Below, piece by piece: positions 24,682-32,891 of a stretch of 64,000 nt of DNA. The DNA is from an uncultured Prevotellaceae bacterium. Lineage in GTDB: Bacteria > Bacteroidota > Bacteroidia > Bacteroidales > Muribaculaceae. The position numbers and the translations under genes are program-made. The notes under the pieces are model-generated. The model was not told the DNA's origin, made no database searches, and worked only from the letters and a program-made list of their open reading frames with translations. Every line of letters begins with the position of its first letter. Position 1 is the stretch's first letter. The stretch lies in contig CAMVPC010000010.1 in assembly GCA_947169265.1 (NCBI GenBank), positions 26,937 to 90,936 of the forward strand, read 5' to 3'.

Positions 24682-26199
24682 TCAATCTTGCGTCGGGGAC
24701 AACTCGGGGGCGGTGTCGTCGTCGACAAACAGGGTGTTGTCCATGTCGTCGAGCGACTGCTTCTTCTTGTTTTCGCGCGCGCCAGCCTTGAGCAGTTTTT
24801 TAGCGGCGGTGATGATGCTTTGTCCACTATTCGCCGTGGTGATTTTGAGTTTGCCCATCTTCTTGAGGGTGTCGTTCATGCTTTCCTCGACATCGTTGAA
24901 TCGCGCGCCGAAGTCTTGGACGCGCTCCACAACGAGGTTGGCCGCGTCGATCATGGCCTGCTGGTTCTTGAGCTGCCGCACCTGGGTCCACATCATCTCG
25001 AGGACCCGCAAGTTCATGTACATCGTTTGCGGTCCGAGAATCATCACGCCCTGGTCGTAAGCCTCTTTCCACAGGGCGCGGTCGTTGAGCAAGGCGAGGT
25101 TGAGCGCGGCTTCGATGGGCACATACATGATGGCGAAGTTGAGGCGATTGTAGCCGCCGGGCAGATACTTGGTGTAGTCTTTTTTGGCCAGCCGTTTCAC
25201 TTGGTTCCTCACACTCTCGATGTGGGCGCGCAGGTGAGCGCTTTTTTCGGGCGCCGCGTCGTCGGTGTTCATGTAACGTTCGTAGGCCGTGAGCGACATT
25301 TTGGAGTCGACCACCACATGGCGGTTATTGGGGAAATGAAGGATAAAATCGGGTATCAAGCCCTTACCGTCGTCGCCTTTCGCGGCCTTGCCGTTTCGGG
25401 CTTTCAGCGTCTCCTGAGTGTCGTATTGTTCACCTTCCTTGAGCTCGAGGTCCTCGAGCAACTGCCTGAGCTTCAACTCACCGAAGTTACCCTGCACCTT
25501 CACTTCGCCGGTGAGTGCCCGCGTGAGGCGGTCGGCGGTTTCGCCAATGGCGGCGCTTTTCTTCATGTTAATTTTGATAGTCTCATCGAGTCGCGCGAGT
25601 GCCTCATGTTGTTGTTCCTTGGTCTTATCGAGGGCGTCCCGCATGTCTTTGAGGCTCTTTTGGAGGGGGTCGATGATTTTCGACACCTGCTCCTTGTTTT
25701 GTGTCTCGAGTTCGTTCTGCCGCGTTTTGAGTACTTTCTCAGAGGTTGTTTGCATTTGTTCCCTGATGAGCGCGAGCTGGCTTTTCACTTGCTCCTCGTT
25801 CATTTGCTTGAGCGTAGCGATTTGTGCCCGGTGGGCTTCTTTGAATTGCTCTATCTGCTTGTCGAACGACGCCTTGAGTTCCTCGATTTGTTTCTCGAAA
25901 CCCTTTTTTTGTTCGGCCAGACGCTTCTCGTGGTAGTCGCGCAACTCATCAAGTCGCCGCGCGGCGTGTAGCGCTTTCGTCTTTTCCACATCGCGGTCGG
26001 CCGTCAAGAAAGTGACGGCATCGATTTTCTCGTTAATCACCGCTTCCTGCCCGGCGACTTTAGCGTCGAGCGCCGCGATGTGCTTATTCATGCGTTCGAT
26101 GGTGGCGACATAGCCCTTTTTCCCGCTGTTTCCCCACAGGAAACCCAGTGCCGCCATGAGCACAAATCCAATGATGGCAATGATAAGATTAATTTCCAT
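24682..26199 (-). CDS. rmuC: DNA recombination protein RmuC
   Basis: 505 residues: an N-terminal membrane helix (about 4-22), a long coiled coil with many Lys/Glu/Gln (about 30-215), then the RmuC domain with GNFGELKLRQLLEDLELKEG and the nuclease-like PDFILHFPNNRHVVVDSKMS (Asp and Asp-x-Lys in the PD-(D/E)xK style). RmuC limits inversions between short repeats in E. coli; the molecular activity is thought to be nucleolytic. A membrane-tethered coiled coil is normal for the family. Its leader contains a strong hairpin (26242-26287). Confidence 0.95.
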   Translation of the reverse strand: MEINLIIAIIGFVLMAALGFLWGNSGKKGYVATIERMNKHIAALDAKVAGQEAVINEKIDAVTFLTADRDVEKTKALHAARRLDELRDYHEKRLAEQKKGFEKQIEELKASFDKQIEQFKEAHRAQIATLKQMNEEQVKSQLALIREQMQTTSEKVLKTRQNELETQNKEQVSKIIDPLQKSLKDMRDALDKTKEQQHEALARLDETIKINMKKSAAIGETADRLTRALTGEVKVQGNFGELKLRQLLEDLELKEGEQYDTQETLKARNGKAAKGDDGKGLIPDFILHFPNNRHVVVDSKMSLTAYERYMNTDDAAPEKSAHLRAHIESVRNQVKRLAKKDYTKYLPGGYNRLNFAIMYVPIEAALNLALLNDRALWKEAYDQGVMILGPQTMYMNLRVLEMMWTQVRQLKNQQAMIDAANLVVERVQDFGARFNDVEESMNDTLKKMGKLKITTANSGQSIITAAKKLLKAGARENKKKQSLDDMDNTLFVDDDTAPELSPTQD

Positions 26200-26241
26200 G
26201 TTGCAGAGTGTTTTTGTTTTGTGTCAGTTATTCATGTAATT

Positions 26242-26304
26242 CCAAACCGGTCATCAGGCTTACGCGTCGGCCCGATGACCGATTTGGGATTATGCACAAA
26301 ATTA
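26242..26304 (-). promoter_or_regulatory. rmuC -7 element and 5' hairpin
   Basis: TAATTTTG (complement of 26297-26304) fits the -7 consensus; the -33 is poor. The predicted RNA would open almost at once with a 13-14-bp stem (CCAAAcCGGTCATC against its complement, 26242-26287, one mismatch), 40 nt before the start codon. Confidence 0.5.
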
Positions 26305-26328
26305 CGCAATATTCTTGAGAAAGACCGC

Positions 26329-26360
26329 AAAAAAAGACCCTCGATTGAAAATTTGAGGGT
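26329..26360 (-). terminator. terminator of the HU/SPOR gene
   Basis: Leftward stem ACCCTC/GAGGGT (26355-26360 with 26337-26342) followed by a run of seven T, about 50 bp past the stop. Confidence 0.75.
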
Positions 26361-26408
26361 TATTTTCCATTTTCGGAAGTCGCTCGGGACTAACGCGAGA
26401 GAGATGGG

Positions 26409-27329
26409 TTAACGGGCCTCGGTAACGTAGGCCTGACGGTGGGCTGCCGGAAGACGCTTCATGGCGTTCACCAGCGCGGTGTAGTCGTCGCTCTGCGCCA
26501 CGTAGACATAGGTCATCTTGCCGTGGGGCATGGTGGCTGTTTTCACGCGTGCCATGGCCTGGAAGTCGGCCACCTGTTTAGCGCTGTTGAGGGTGGCAAT
26601 CACGAGGATATAACGTCCGTCGGCATCGTCGGGCATTCCTTCGTCGAAACGTGGTGCGGCAGGCTCCTTTTCAACCTCGGTCGCGGTCGCGGTCGTGGCC
26701 GGCGCGGTGATAGCGGGCAAAGCGAGCGAGGCTTTCTCCACATCGTCGCCCATGGGCACGTGCGTGGTGAGCACGAGACCCAGACACACCAGCAACGCAA
26801 TGGAAGCGGCCCAGCGCAAGGACTTGCGCACAAGCGACACACGCCGTTGTCCGCGTTCGCGTTGCCGCTCGCCGGCGGCAAAAGCGTCGATGGCCGCCTG
26901 CTCTCGCTCGAGTTGCGACAACGTCTTGAACACAATGGCACGCAGGCCGTAGCTGTCGCTCAAAGCGAGCTGCGAGGCAAACGGGGTGAACACCACGCGT
27001 CCACCCGCAGCACGGCCGAAGAAGCCGAGGCGCCCCAGCGGCACGACACTGTTCTCATCGAGCTGCCGGCGCATAGCGGTCACCTGCGTGGAGATTTCGC
27101 GCATGGCCTGGTCGTAGGTGAGGCCGTGGCGGCGCACGATGGAATTGGCGATAAGGCCATCGTTGTGGTCAACTTGCGCGTTAAAGGTGAAGTATCTTTG
27201 CGCGGGCGTCACGCGGCCCCGGTCAAAACGCGGCTCTTGCTGTTGCGCGATGATGGCTCCCCACTGAGGGATAACCACGCAGTCATTGCGCATGAGAAGG
27301 TACTCGATATGTTCGACGATAGAAATCAC
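26409..27329 (-). CDS. CCDC81-type HU domain and SPOR domain membrane protein
   Basis: 306 residues from a GTG at 27329; the first residues (ISIVEHIEYLLMRNDCVVIP) match the family's conserved opening, so the GTG is preferred to the Met at residue 13. The N-terminal 130 residues are the prokaryotic HU-like domain (pattern VVIPQWGAI, then ENSVVPLGRLGFFG), followed by a basic linker, one membrane helix (about 170-188), a Pro/Ala/Thr-rich periplasmic linker and a C-terminal SPOR domain (YILVIATLNSAKQVADFQA) that in other proteins binds denuded septal peptidoglycan. This combination could link the nucleoid side with the division site; that is inference. Confidence 0.85.
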   Translation of the reverse strand: MISIVEHIEYLLMRNDCVVIPQWGAIIAQQQEPRFDRGRVTPAQRYFTFNAQVDHNDGLIANSIVRRHGLTYDQAMREISTQVTAMRRQLDENSVVPLGRLGFFGRAAGGRVVFTPFASQLALSDSYGLRAIVFKTLSQLEREQAAIDAFAAGERQRERGQRRVSLVRKSLRWAASIALLVCLGLVLTTHVPMGDDVEKASLALPAITAPATTATATEVEKEPAAPRFDEGMPDDADGRYILVIATLNSAKQVADFQAMARVKTATMPHGKMTYVYVAQSDDYTALVNAMKRLPAAHRQAYVTEAR

Positions 27330-27365
27330 GTTTCAAAATTAGACATAATTTTTGAAACGGCCAAA
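27327..27365 (-). promoter_or_regulatory. promoter overlapping an inverted repeat at the HU/SPOR start
   Basis: Leftward TTTG (complement of 27362-27365), 20 bp, TAATTTTG (complement of 27334-27341): exact consensus. Transcription would begin 5-8 nt later, at or inside the GTG codon (27327-27329). The inverted repeat CGTTTCAAAATTA / TAATTTTTGAAACG (27329-27341 and 27346-27359) covers the -7 and spacer. Confidence 0.7.
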
Positions 27366-27385
27366 AGAAAGTTAAAGTAAAAATT

Positions 27386-28333
27386 TCACTTTACTTCAAG
27401 TAATTGTTTAACGGTAGCGCGGTCGATGCCATGTTTTTCAGCGAGTTCGATATCGCGATTCATATCGTCAAAATTATATCGCAATTTGTTGAGTTTCGCG
27501 CGCAACACATACAGGAATGGGTCGTCGGCGTCGAGTTGCAAGGCGCTGGCGATGTCCTCGCTCGCCTCGCTCAAGTGGCGCGACGCCAGGTGGCAGTCGG
27601 CACGGTTGGCCAGCAGTTGGGCTGTGGCTCCCTCCTTGATAGCGTCGTTATAATGAGAGATGGCTTTCTCGTAGTTTCCCTTGAGCTTGTGCAGGGTGGC
27701 GAGGCCCTGGTGGCCCAGGCCTGATGAGGGGTCGATGCGCAAAATTTTCTCAAAGTCGTCGTTAGCGCCGGCCGTATCGCCGCCATCGAGCTTGATGAGG
27801 CCGCGGTTGTAAAGGGCCTCGGTGTCGAGTGGCTCGAGCAGGAGAATGCGGTCGTAGTCGGCCCGCGCCTCCTCGGTGCGCCCCACCGCCACGAGCAACA
27901 CGGCGCGGTTGCGTAGCAGGGTCACGGCGTTAGGTGTCATGTCGAGCGCCATGGTATAGTTCTTGATGGCCTCGTCGTTTTTACCTTGATAACGCTGCAC
28001 GGTGGCCAGGTTAGAGAGCAGCAGCGAGTTGTTAGGATTGGCCGGGTCGCTCTCGAGGGCCTTCATGATAAAAGCCTCGGCGCCTGCCCAGTCGCGCGCG
28101 TCGAGTCTCACCTGCGCCGAGTCGATGAGCGTGAAATACAGCGTGGTTGTATCGATGGGCACGGTAAGTTCCGTCTTACGTTTTTTTTTCTTGCCTTGCT
28201 TTTCTTGTTGCTCTTGACGGATGGCCTTGTCAAAGCCACGGCGCATAATCTCGTCGTTAATCGAGTTAATCACCTGGGCTTGAGCCACAGCCACAAGAGC
28301 CACGGCGAGCATTGTGGTAAGGAAACGTCTCAT
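27386..28333 (-). CDS. periplasmic TPR protein
   Basis: 315 residues: signal peptide (MRRFLTTMLAVALVAVAQA), a basic linker with KQGKKKKRKTELT, then about six TPR units (for example ALESDPANPNNSLLLSNLA, ALDMTPNAVTLLRNRAVLL, ILLLEPLDTEALYNRGLIK, ILRIDPSSGLGHQGLATLH). Proteins of this type act as scaffolds in the envelope. The start overlaps the MscS stop by four bases, so the two are translationally coupled, which suggests a shared function in the envelope. Confidence 0.85.
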   Translation of the reverse strand: MRRFLTTMLAVALVAVAQAQVINSINDEIMRRGFDKAIRQEQQEKQGKKKKRKTELTVPIDTTTLYFTLIDSAQVRLDARDWAGAEAFIMKALESDPANPNNSLLLSNLATVQRYQGKNDEAIKNYTMALDMTPNAVTLLRNRAVLLVAVGRTEEARADYDRILLLEPLDTEALYNRGLIKLDGGDTAGANDDFEKILRIDPSSGLGHQGLATLHKLKGNYEKAISHYNDAIKEGATAQLLANRADCHLASRHLSEASEDIASALQLDADDPFLYVLRAKLNKLRYNFDDMNRDIELAEKHGIDRATVKQLLEVK

Positions 28334-29439
28334 AGCGATTGGTCGGGATTAATGTGTACATCCATTTGCGGGAACGGGAAGTGGAGTCCGTGTTGCGGGA
28401 ATTGCTTGTAGATAGCCTCGTTGACGGCATAGAGCAAGGGCCAGTAGTGGGGCGTGGCGCACCAGGCGCGCACGAGGATAACCACGGCGCTGTCGGCCAT
28501 TTCCTCGATTTGAACGCTGGGCGTGCAGTCGATGGGGGCCGCGACAACGGTTGCCGAGGGGACATCCACGGCATTTGCCCGTTGCTTTTTTCCCTTGCCG
28601 AACCAGCGCAAGTACCACGGGCGCCGACGACTGTCTTCGCCGGCTACTGTGTCGGTAACGTCGTCGTGCTCATCGCCATGAGCATCGTCGACCATACCGC
28701 TGAGCACACGCTCGTCGTCGTGAAGGATGGCCAAGGCCACTTCACGGGCGCGGTCCACGTCGTCGCCGTAAGCTATCGACACACGCCACTCCAGGCGGCG
28801 GTATTTCTCGCGCGAGTAGTTATTGACCACGCCTGTCGAAAGACCGCCGTTGGGCACTACGATGATTTCGTTGTTGATGGTGGCGATGATAGTGTGGAAT
28901 ATTTGAATCTCGCGCACATAGCCCTTATAATTCTCAAACTCAATGAAGTCGCCCACCTTGTAAGGCTTGAGCAGCAGCAAGAGCACACCGCCGGCAAAGT
29001 TTTGCAGCGTGCCGCTCAAAGCCATGCCCACCGCCACGCCCGCCGAAGCGAAAATGGCGATAAACGAGCTCGTTTCGATGCCCAGCAACCCGATGACGGT
29101 CACCACAAGGATAAACATAAAGGTGAAACGGAAGGCGCTCAGCAGGAACGTCATGAGCGAGCGGTCCACCCGGCGACGCTCCATGACGCCGCGCATGAGA
29201 TTGTGCAGCTTGCTTATAACAAAGCGCCCCACAGTGAACACCACGATGGCGGCAAGCAAGCGGAACGCCAACGACACCACGCCTTGCGAGACGCTTTGGA
29301 TGACACCGCTCCAGTCAAACTCTTTAATCTCGGTGGCAACCTGCTGCGGTGTGATTACCGGCACGCTGTCGCGCACCAGCGAGGGCACGCTGTCGGCCAG
29401 GCCGGGAAGTATATCGAGTAAAATCATATTTAATATCAA
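28330..29439 (-). CDS. small-conductance mechanosensitive channel, MscS family
   Basis: 369 residues. An N-terminal periplasmic segment, three membrane helices (the first near 48-70, FRLLAAIVVFTVGRFVI; the second in LSAFRFTFMFILVVTVIGLLG) and the pore-lining TM3 region FASAGVAVGMALSGTLQNFAGG, whose Gly/Ala pattern is the MscS hallmark. The beta domain follows (VGDFIEFENYKGYVREIQIF). An unusual insertion of about 60 polar residues (HGDEHDDVTDTVAGEDSRRR...) sits inside the C-terminal cytoplasmic domain. It releases solutes when turgor falls suddenly. Confidence 0.93.
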   Translation of the reverse strand: MILNMILLDILPGLADSVPSLVRDSVPVITPQQVATEIKEFDWSGVIQSVSQGVVSLAFRLLAAIVVFTVGRFVISKLHNLMRGVMERRRVDRSLMTFLLSAFRFTFMFILVVTVIGLLGIETSSFIAIFASAGVAVGMALSGTLQNFAGGVLLLLLKPYKVGDFIEFENYKGYVREIQIFHTIIATINNEIIVVPNGGLSTGVVNNYSREKYRRLEWRVSIAYGDDVDRAREVALAILHDDERVLSGMVDDAHGDEHDDVTDTVAGEDSRRRPWYLRWFGKGKKQRANAVDVPSATVVAAPIDCTPSVQIEEMADSAVVILVRAWCATPHYWPLLYAVNEAIYKQFPQHGLHFPFPQMDVHINPDQSL

Positions 29440-29467
29440 CCTGAAAAACGTGTTGCGTTAATTAGCC

Positions 29468-29518
29468 GCAAAGTTACAACTTTTTGCACGATTTTCGGGA
29501 CTTTTGTAGTAACTTTGC
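29468..29518. promoter_or_regulatory. divergent -7 elements of mscS and trmN6-like gene
   Basis: TAACTTTG lies in both directions: leftward as the complement of 29469-29476 and rightward at 29510-29517. Each is within a GCAAAGTTAC/GTAACTTTGC inverted repeat, 32 bp apart. Neither -33 is well spaced (rightward TTTG at 29483-29486 is 23 bp away). Confidence 0.55.
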
Positions 29519-29524
29519 GCCACA

Positions 29525-30238
29525 ATGAAAGAAAAAGTGTTTCGGTTCAAGCGATTCAGCGTGGCCAACGACCGCGCGCCCATGAAAGTGGGCACCGATG
29601 GTGTGCTGCTGGGCGCGTGGTGCACGTGCCGGGGAGCGCGGCGCGTGCTCGACGTGGGCACCGGCACCGGACTCATCGCCCTCATGGTGGCGCAACGGAA
29701 TGTCACGGCCCTCATCACGGGCCTCGATATCGACACCGAGGCCACGGCCGAGGCCGCAGCTAATTTCGCGTCGTCGCCGTGGGCGAGCCGCTTAACCGCC
29801 CGGCACGGCGACTTCCTCGACTTCACGCCCGGCAACGGCGACCCCTACGACCTCATTGTGAGCAACCCGCCGTTTTTCACGCAGGACGTGCGTTCGCCCG
29901 ACAGCCGTCGCGACCTGGCACGCAACGCCTCGTCGCTGCCTTTTGGGCCGATGCTGGGCCGTGCCGCCACGCTACTCGCTCCCACCGGACGCTTAGCCCT
30001 CATCACGCCTGTCGCGGCCCGCGACGCCATTCAGGAGGCCGCGGCGCTGTCGTCGCTCCATGTAGTGCGCCTCACGCGCGTGTCATCCGTTGAGGGCCGT
30101 TCCGCCAAGCGCCTGTTGTGGGAACTATCGCCGCAGCGCGCCGAGATGGAGCGCGCCGACCTGATATTACACAACGCCGACGGCTCCCCCACTCCGCCCT
30201 ATGCCTCTCTCGTGGCCCCCTTCTACCTGCATCTATAG
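29525..30238 (+). CDS. tRNA1(Val) A37 N6-methyltransferase, TrmN6/YfiC type
   Basis: 237 residues. The start at 29525 leads straight into VFRFKRFSVANDRAPMKVGTDGVLLG, the characteristic opening of the YfiC family; the SAM loop is VLDVGTGTGLIALMVAQ and the catalytic motif is SNPPFF (about residue 115). It methylates N6 of A37 in tRNA1(Val). The length and order are normal; identification is by family pattern. Confidence 0.9.
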   Translation: MKEKVFRFKRFSVANDRAPMKVGTDGVLLGAWCTCRGARRVLDVGTGTGLIALMVAQRNVTALITGLDIDTEATAEAAANFASSPWASRLTARHGDFLDFTPGNGDPYDLIVSNPPFFTQDVRSPDSRRDLARNASSLPFGPMLGRAATLLAPTGRLALITPVAARDAIQEAAALSSLHVVRLTRVSSVEGRSAKRLLWELSPQRAEMERADLILHNADGSPTPPYASLVAPFYLHL

Positions 30239-30305
30239 TGTTTCTCTCGCGAAAGTTTTATAAATTTGCGCCATAATAAATTCAGTAACTCCAGATTCCT
30301 CAGCT

Positions 30306-30848
30306 ATGATTGACCGGATTATCGCTTTCAATAAAGAGTTTGTGGCCTCGAAAGGCTACGAGAAATTTATCGCCGACAAGTATCCCGACAAAAAGCTCGC
30401 CGTGCTCTCCTGCATGGACACGCGCCTCACCGAACTCTTGCCGGCCGCGTTGGGCCTCAAGAACGGCGACGCCAAAATCATCAAGAACGCCGGCGGACTG
30501 GTAATCTCGCCCTATGACTCGGCCATGCGTAGCCTCGTGGTGGCCGTTTACGAACTGGGCGTGGACCACATCATGGTGGTGGCACACTCGCAATGCGGCG
30601 CCTGCCACATGAGCTTCGACCACCTCCACGAGGCCATGAACGCCCGCGGCATCGACGAGGCTACGCTCGACGGCGTGAAAAAGAGCGGTGTAGACCTTGA
30701 GGCCTGGCTCGAAGGCTTTCGCGACACCGAGGCCTCGGTGCGCGGCACGGTGGCAACCATCAAGCGACATCCACTCATGCCGCGCGACATCGAGGTGCGC
30801 GGTTTCATTATCGACTCGGTTACCGGCAAACTTGACGAAATCGTGTGA
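30306..30848 (+). CDS. beta-class carbonic anhydrase
   Basis: 180 residues. Zinc ligands are visible: Cys-x-Asp-x-Arg (SCMDTRLTE, about residue 36) and His-x-x-Cys (AHSQCGACHM, about 95-98), and the KIIKNAGGLV stretch between them is conserved in the family. It interconverts CO2 and bicarbonate in the cytoplasm. A -7-like TAAATTTG is at 30261-30268. The neighbouring arginine pathway uses carbamate rather than bicarbonate, so no link is claimed. Confidence 0.93.
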   Translation: MIDRIIAFNKEFVASKGYEKFIADKYPDKKLAVLSCMDTRLTELLPAALGLKNGDAKIIKNAGGLVISPYDSAMRSLVVAVYELGVDHIMVVAHSQCGACHMSFDHLHEAMNARGIDEATLDGVKKSGVDLEAWLEGFRDTEASVRGTVATIKRHPLMPRDIEVRGFIIDSVTGKLDEIV

Positions 30849-30906
30849 AGTGCCAAGCATTAAGTGTTAATTTTCAAACATCTAACATCTAAAAACAAAA
30901 AAAATA

Positions 30907-31440
30907 ATGGCCGACCAATTTGAAATCAAACTCTATAACGAGTTGCGCGAGTTCTTACTCGCGCGCAAGAAAATCGACGAGCGCTTCCCCGAGTGCCCCG
31001 ACGTGGAGGGAAAATGGCAAGAAATCGCCATCGCCTATCTGCCCGACGCCTTGCGCGAGTATAACGAGTATCCCACGGCGGCACTCGGCTGGATGATGTA
31101 TATAGGCATGGCCGTCGCCAAGTTTTGGGACAGCGACTGGGAAATATACTCCAAAATCCCCGACCTCTACGGCCTGCTCAAGAACAAGCGCGGCTATGAC
31201 CTGATGGACGAATATGTGCGCGAAGACGTGTTGCTGCTGCGCGGCAACGACTACGACGCTTGTGAGGCGCTCGTGGGCGACTGCGCCGCCCGCACCTATA
31301 GTTTCCTGAGCCACCAGGGCATCGAGTCGGGCACACGCGAGGCCTTCGACGCCTTCGTCTCGTGCCTGCGCCAGCTCTATCTCATGGGCATGGCGGTGCA
31401 ACTCAAGACGATGGGCTACCACGTCACGAAATTAGAATAA
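30907..31440 (+). CDS. conserved protein of unknown function
   Basis: 177 residues, acidic, soluble and mostly helical by pattern (EIKLYNELREFLLARKKID, then a middle portion with WEIYSKIPDLYGLLKNKRG and a helical C-terminus). I do not recognise a domain. Two Trp/Met-rich stretches (LGWMMYIGMAVAKFWDSDW) are buried-helix-like. It lies 58 bp after the carbonic anhydrase and before rocD, on the same strand, and could be in the carbonic anhydrase operon. Confidence 0.7.
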   Translation: MADQFEIKLYNELREFLLARKKIDERFPECPDVEGKWQEIAIAYLPDALREYNEYPTAALGWMMYIGMAVAKFWDSDWEIYSKIPDLYGLLKNKRGYDLMDEYVREDVLLLRGNDYDACEALVGDCAARTYSFLSHQGIESGTREAFDAFVSCLRQLYLMGMAVQLKTMGYHVTKLE

Positions 31441-31486
31441 GGTGTAAAAACTTACCGTTTTTTGATGATTTTCCCAAAAAATGAGT

Positions 31487-31494
31487 TAAATTTG
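31487..31494 (+). promoter_or_regulatory. -7 element of rocD-pruA
   Basis: TAAATTTG, with TTTG at 31461-31464 22 bp upstream (2 bp wider than usual), giving a leader of about 50 nt. Confidence 0.5.
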
Positions 31495-31551
31495 CACAAT
31501 CCTTTTGAACTCCATAATTTATTCCTATCAATAACCTATAAAACAAATCAC

Positions 31552-32850
31552 ATGGCAACTACCAAGAAAGCTGAAAAGACTACCGGCAAGCGCAATGCCG
31601 GCAAAAAGACTACCGCTAACCAACTCGGCGCCGCCAGCAAACGCTGCATGGCGATGGAAGACCGCTATGGCGCCCACAACTATCATCCGCTGCCCGTGGT
31701 GCTCCACAAGGGCGAAGGCATCTATGTGTGGGACGTCGAGGGCAAAAAGTATTTCGACTTCCTGTCGTCTTACTCGGCAGTGAACCAAGGGCACTGCCAC
31801 CCGCGCATCGTCAAGGCGCTCAAAGACCAGGCCGACACGCTGTGCCTCACCTCGCGCGCGTTTTACAACGACGTGCTGTGCGAGTACGAGAAATTCATGC
31901 ATCAGTACTTTGGCTACGACAAAGTGTTGCCCATGAACACCGGCGCCGAGGGTGTCGAGACCGCGCTCAAGCTGGCCCGTCGCTGGGGTGTGGTGAAAAA
32001 AGGTATTCCCAACGACAAAGTGAAGATTATTTGCTGCGAAGGCAACTTCCATGGCCGCACGGTGACCATCATCACGATGAGCGACGACCCCAGCTCGTTC
32101 GCGCAATATGGCCCGCTCACCCCGGGTTTCATCCGCATTCCTTACAACGACCCCAAGGCGCTCGAAGAGGCCCTTAACAAGTATGGCGACGAGGTGTGCG
32201 CCTTCATCGCCGAGCCCATTCAGGGCGAGGCCGGCGTGTTTGTCCCCGACGATGGTTACCTCAAGAAATGCTTCGACCTGTGCCACGCCCACAACGTGCT
32301 GTTCATCGCCGACGAGGTGCAAACCGGTATCGCCCGCACCGGCAAGATGCTGTGCTCGATGCACGACGGCATCCGTCCCGACATCGTCATCCTGGGCAAG
32401 GCCCTGGGCGGTGGCGTGCTTCCCGTGTCGGCCTGCCTTGCCGACGACGACATCATGCTCAACGTGAAGCCTGGCGAGCACGGCTCCACCTTCGGCGGAT
32501 TCCCGCTGGCAGCCCGCGTGGCCATTGAGGCCCTCAAAGTCGTGAAAGAAGAGAAACTCACGCAAAATGCCGAGAAGATGGGCAAAATCTTCCGCGAAGG
32601 AATCAACAAAATCCACTCGCCGTTTATCGTGCAAGTGCGCGGACGCGGCCTGCTCAACGCCATCGTCACCACGCCCATCAAGGGAAAGACGGCCTGGGAC
32701 ATCTGCCTCAAGCTGCGCGACAACGGTCTGCTGGCCAAGCCCACCCACGACCACATCATCCGCTTCGCGCCCCCCTTGTGCATCAACAAGAAGGAAATCC
32801 TCGAGGCCGTGGCCATCATCAAGAAAACGTTCGAGGAAATGAGCGAGTAA
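31552..32850 (+). CDS. rocD: ornithine aminotransferase
   Basis: 432 residues from the ATG at 31552; the open frame upstream runs through the promoter. It begins with an unusual Lys/Thr-rich tail (about 30 residues, [19 protein letters not shown]) before the normal OAT fold. PLP class III landmarks: [33 protein letters not shown] and the lysine in [14 protein letters not shown] that forms the Schiff base. It converts ornithine plus 2-oxoglutarate to glutamate semialdehyde plus glutamate. With pruA 41 bp downstream, it continues the breakdown of ornithine made by the arc operon. Confidence 0.93.
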   Translation: MATTKKAEKTTGKRNAGKKTTANQLGAASKRCMAMEDRYGAHNYHPLPVVLHKGEGIYVWDVEGKKYFDFLSSYSAVNQGHCHPRIVKALKDQADTLCLTSRAFYNDVLCEYEKFMHQYFGYDKVLPMNTGAEGVETALKLARRWGVVKKGIPNDKVKIICCEGNFHGRTVTIITMSDDPSSFAQYGPLTPGFIRIPYNDPKALEEALNKYGDEVCAFIAEPIQGEAGVFVPDDGYLKKCFDLCHAHNVLFIADEVQTGIARTGKMLCSMHDGIRPDIVILGKALGGGVLPVSACLADDDIMLNVKPGEHGSTFGGFPLAARVAIEALKVVKEEKLTQNAEKMGKIFREGINKIHSPFIVQVRGRGLLNAIVTTPIKGKTAWDICLKLRDNGLLAKPTHDHIIRFAPPLCINKKEILEAVAIIKKTFEEMSE

Positions 32851-32891
32851 AGAACCTACCAATTTCATAACATTTGCATTACTAAAAAAAC

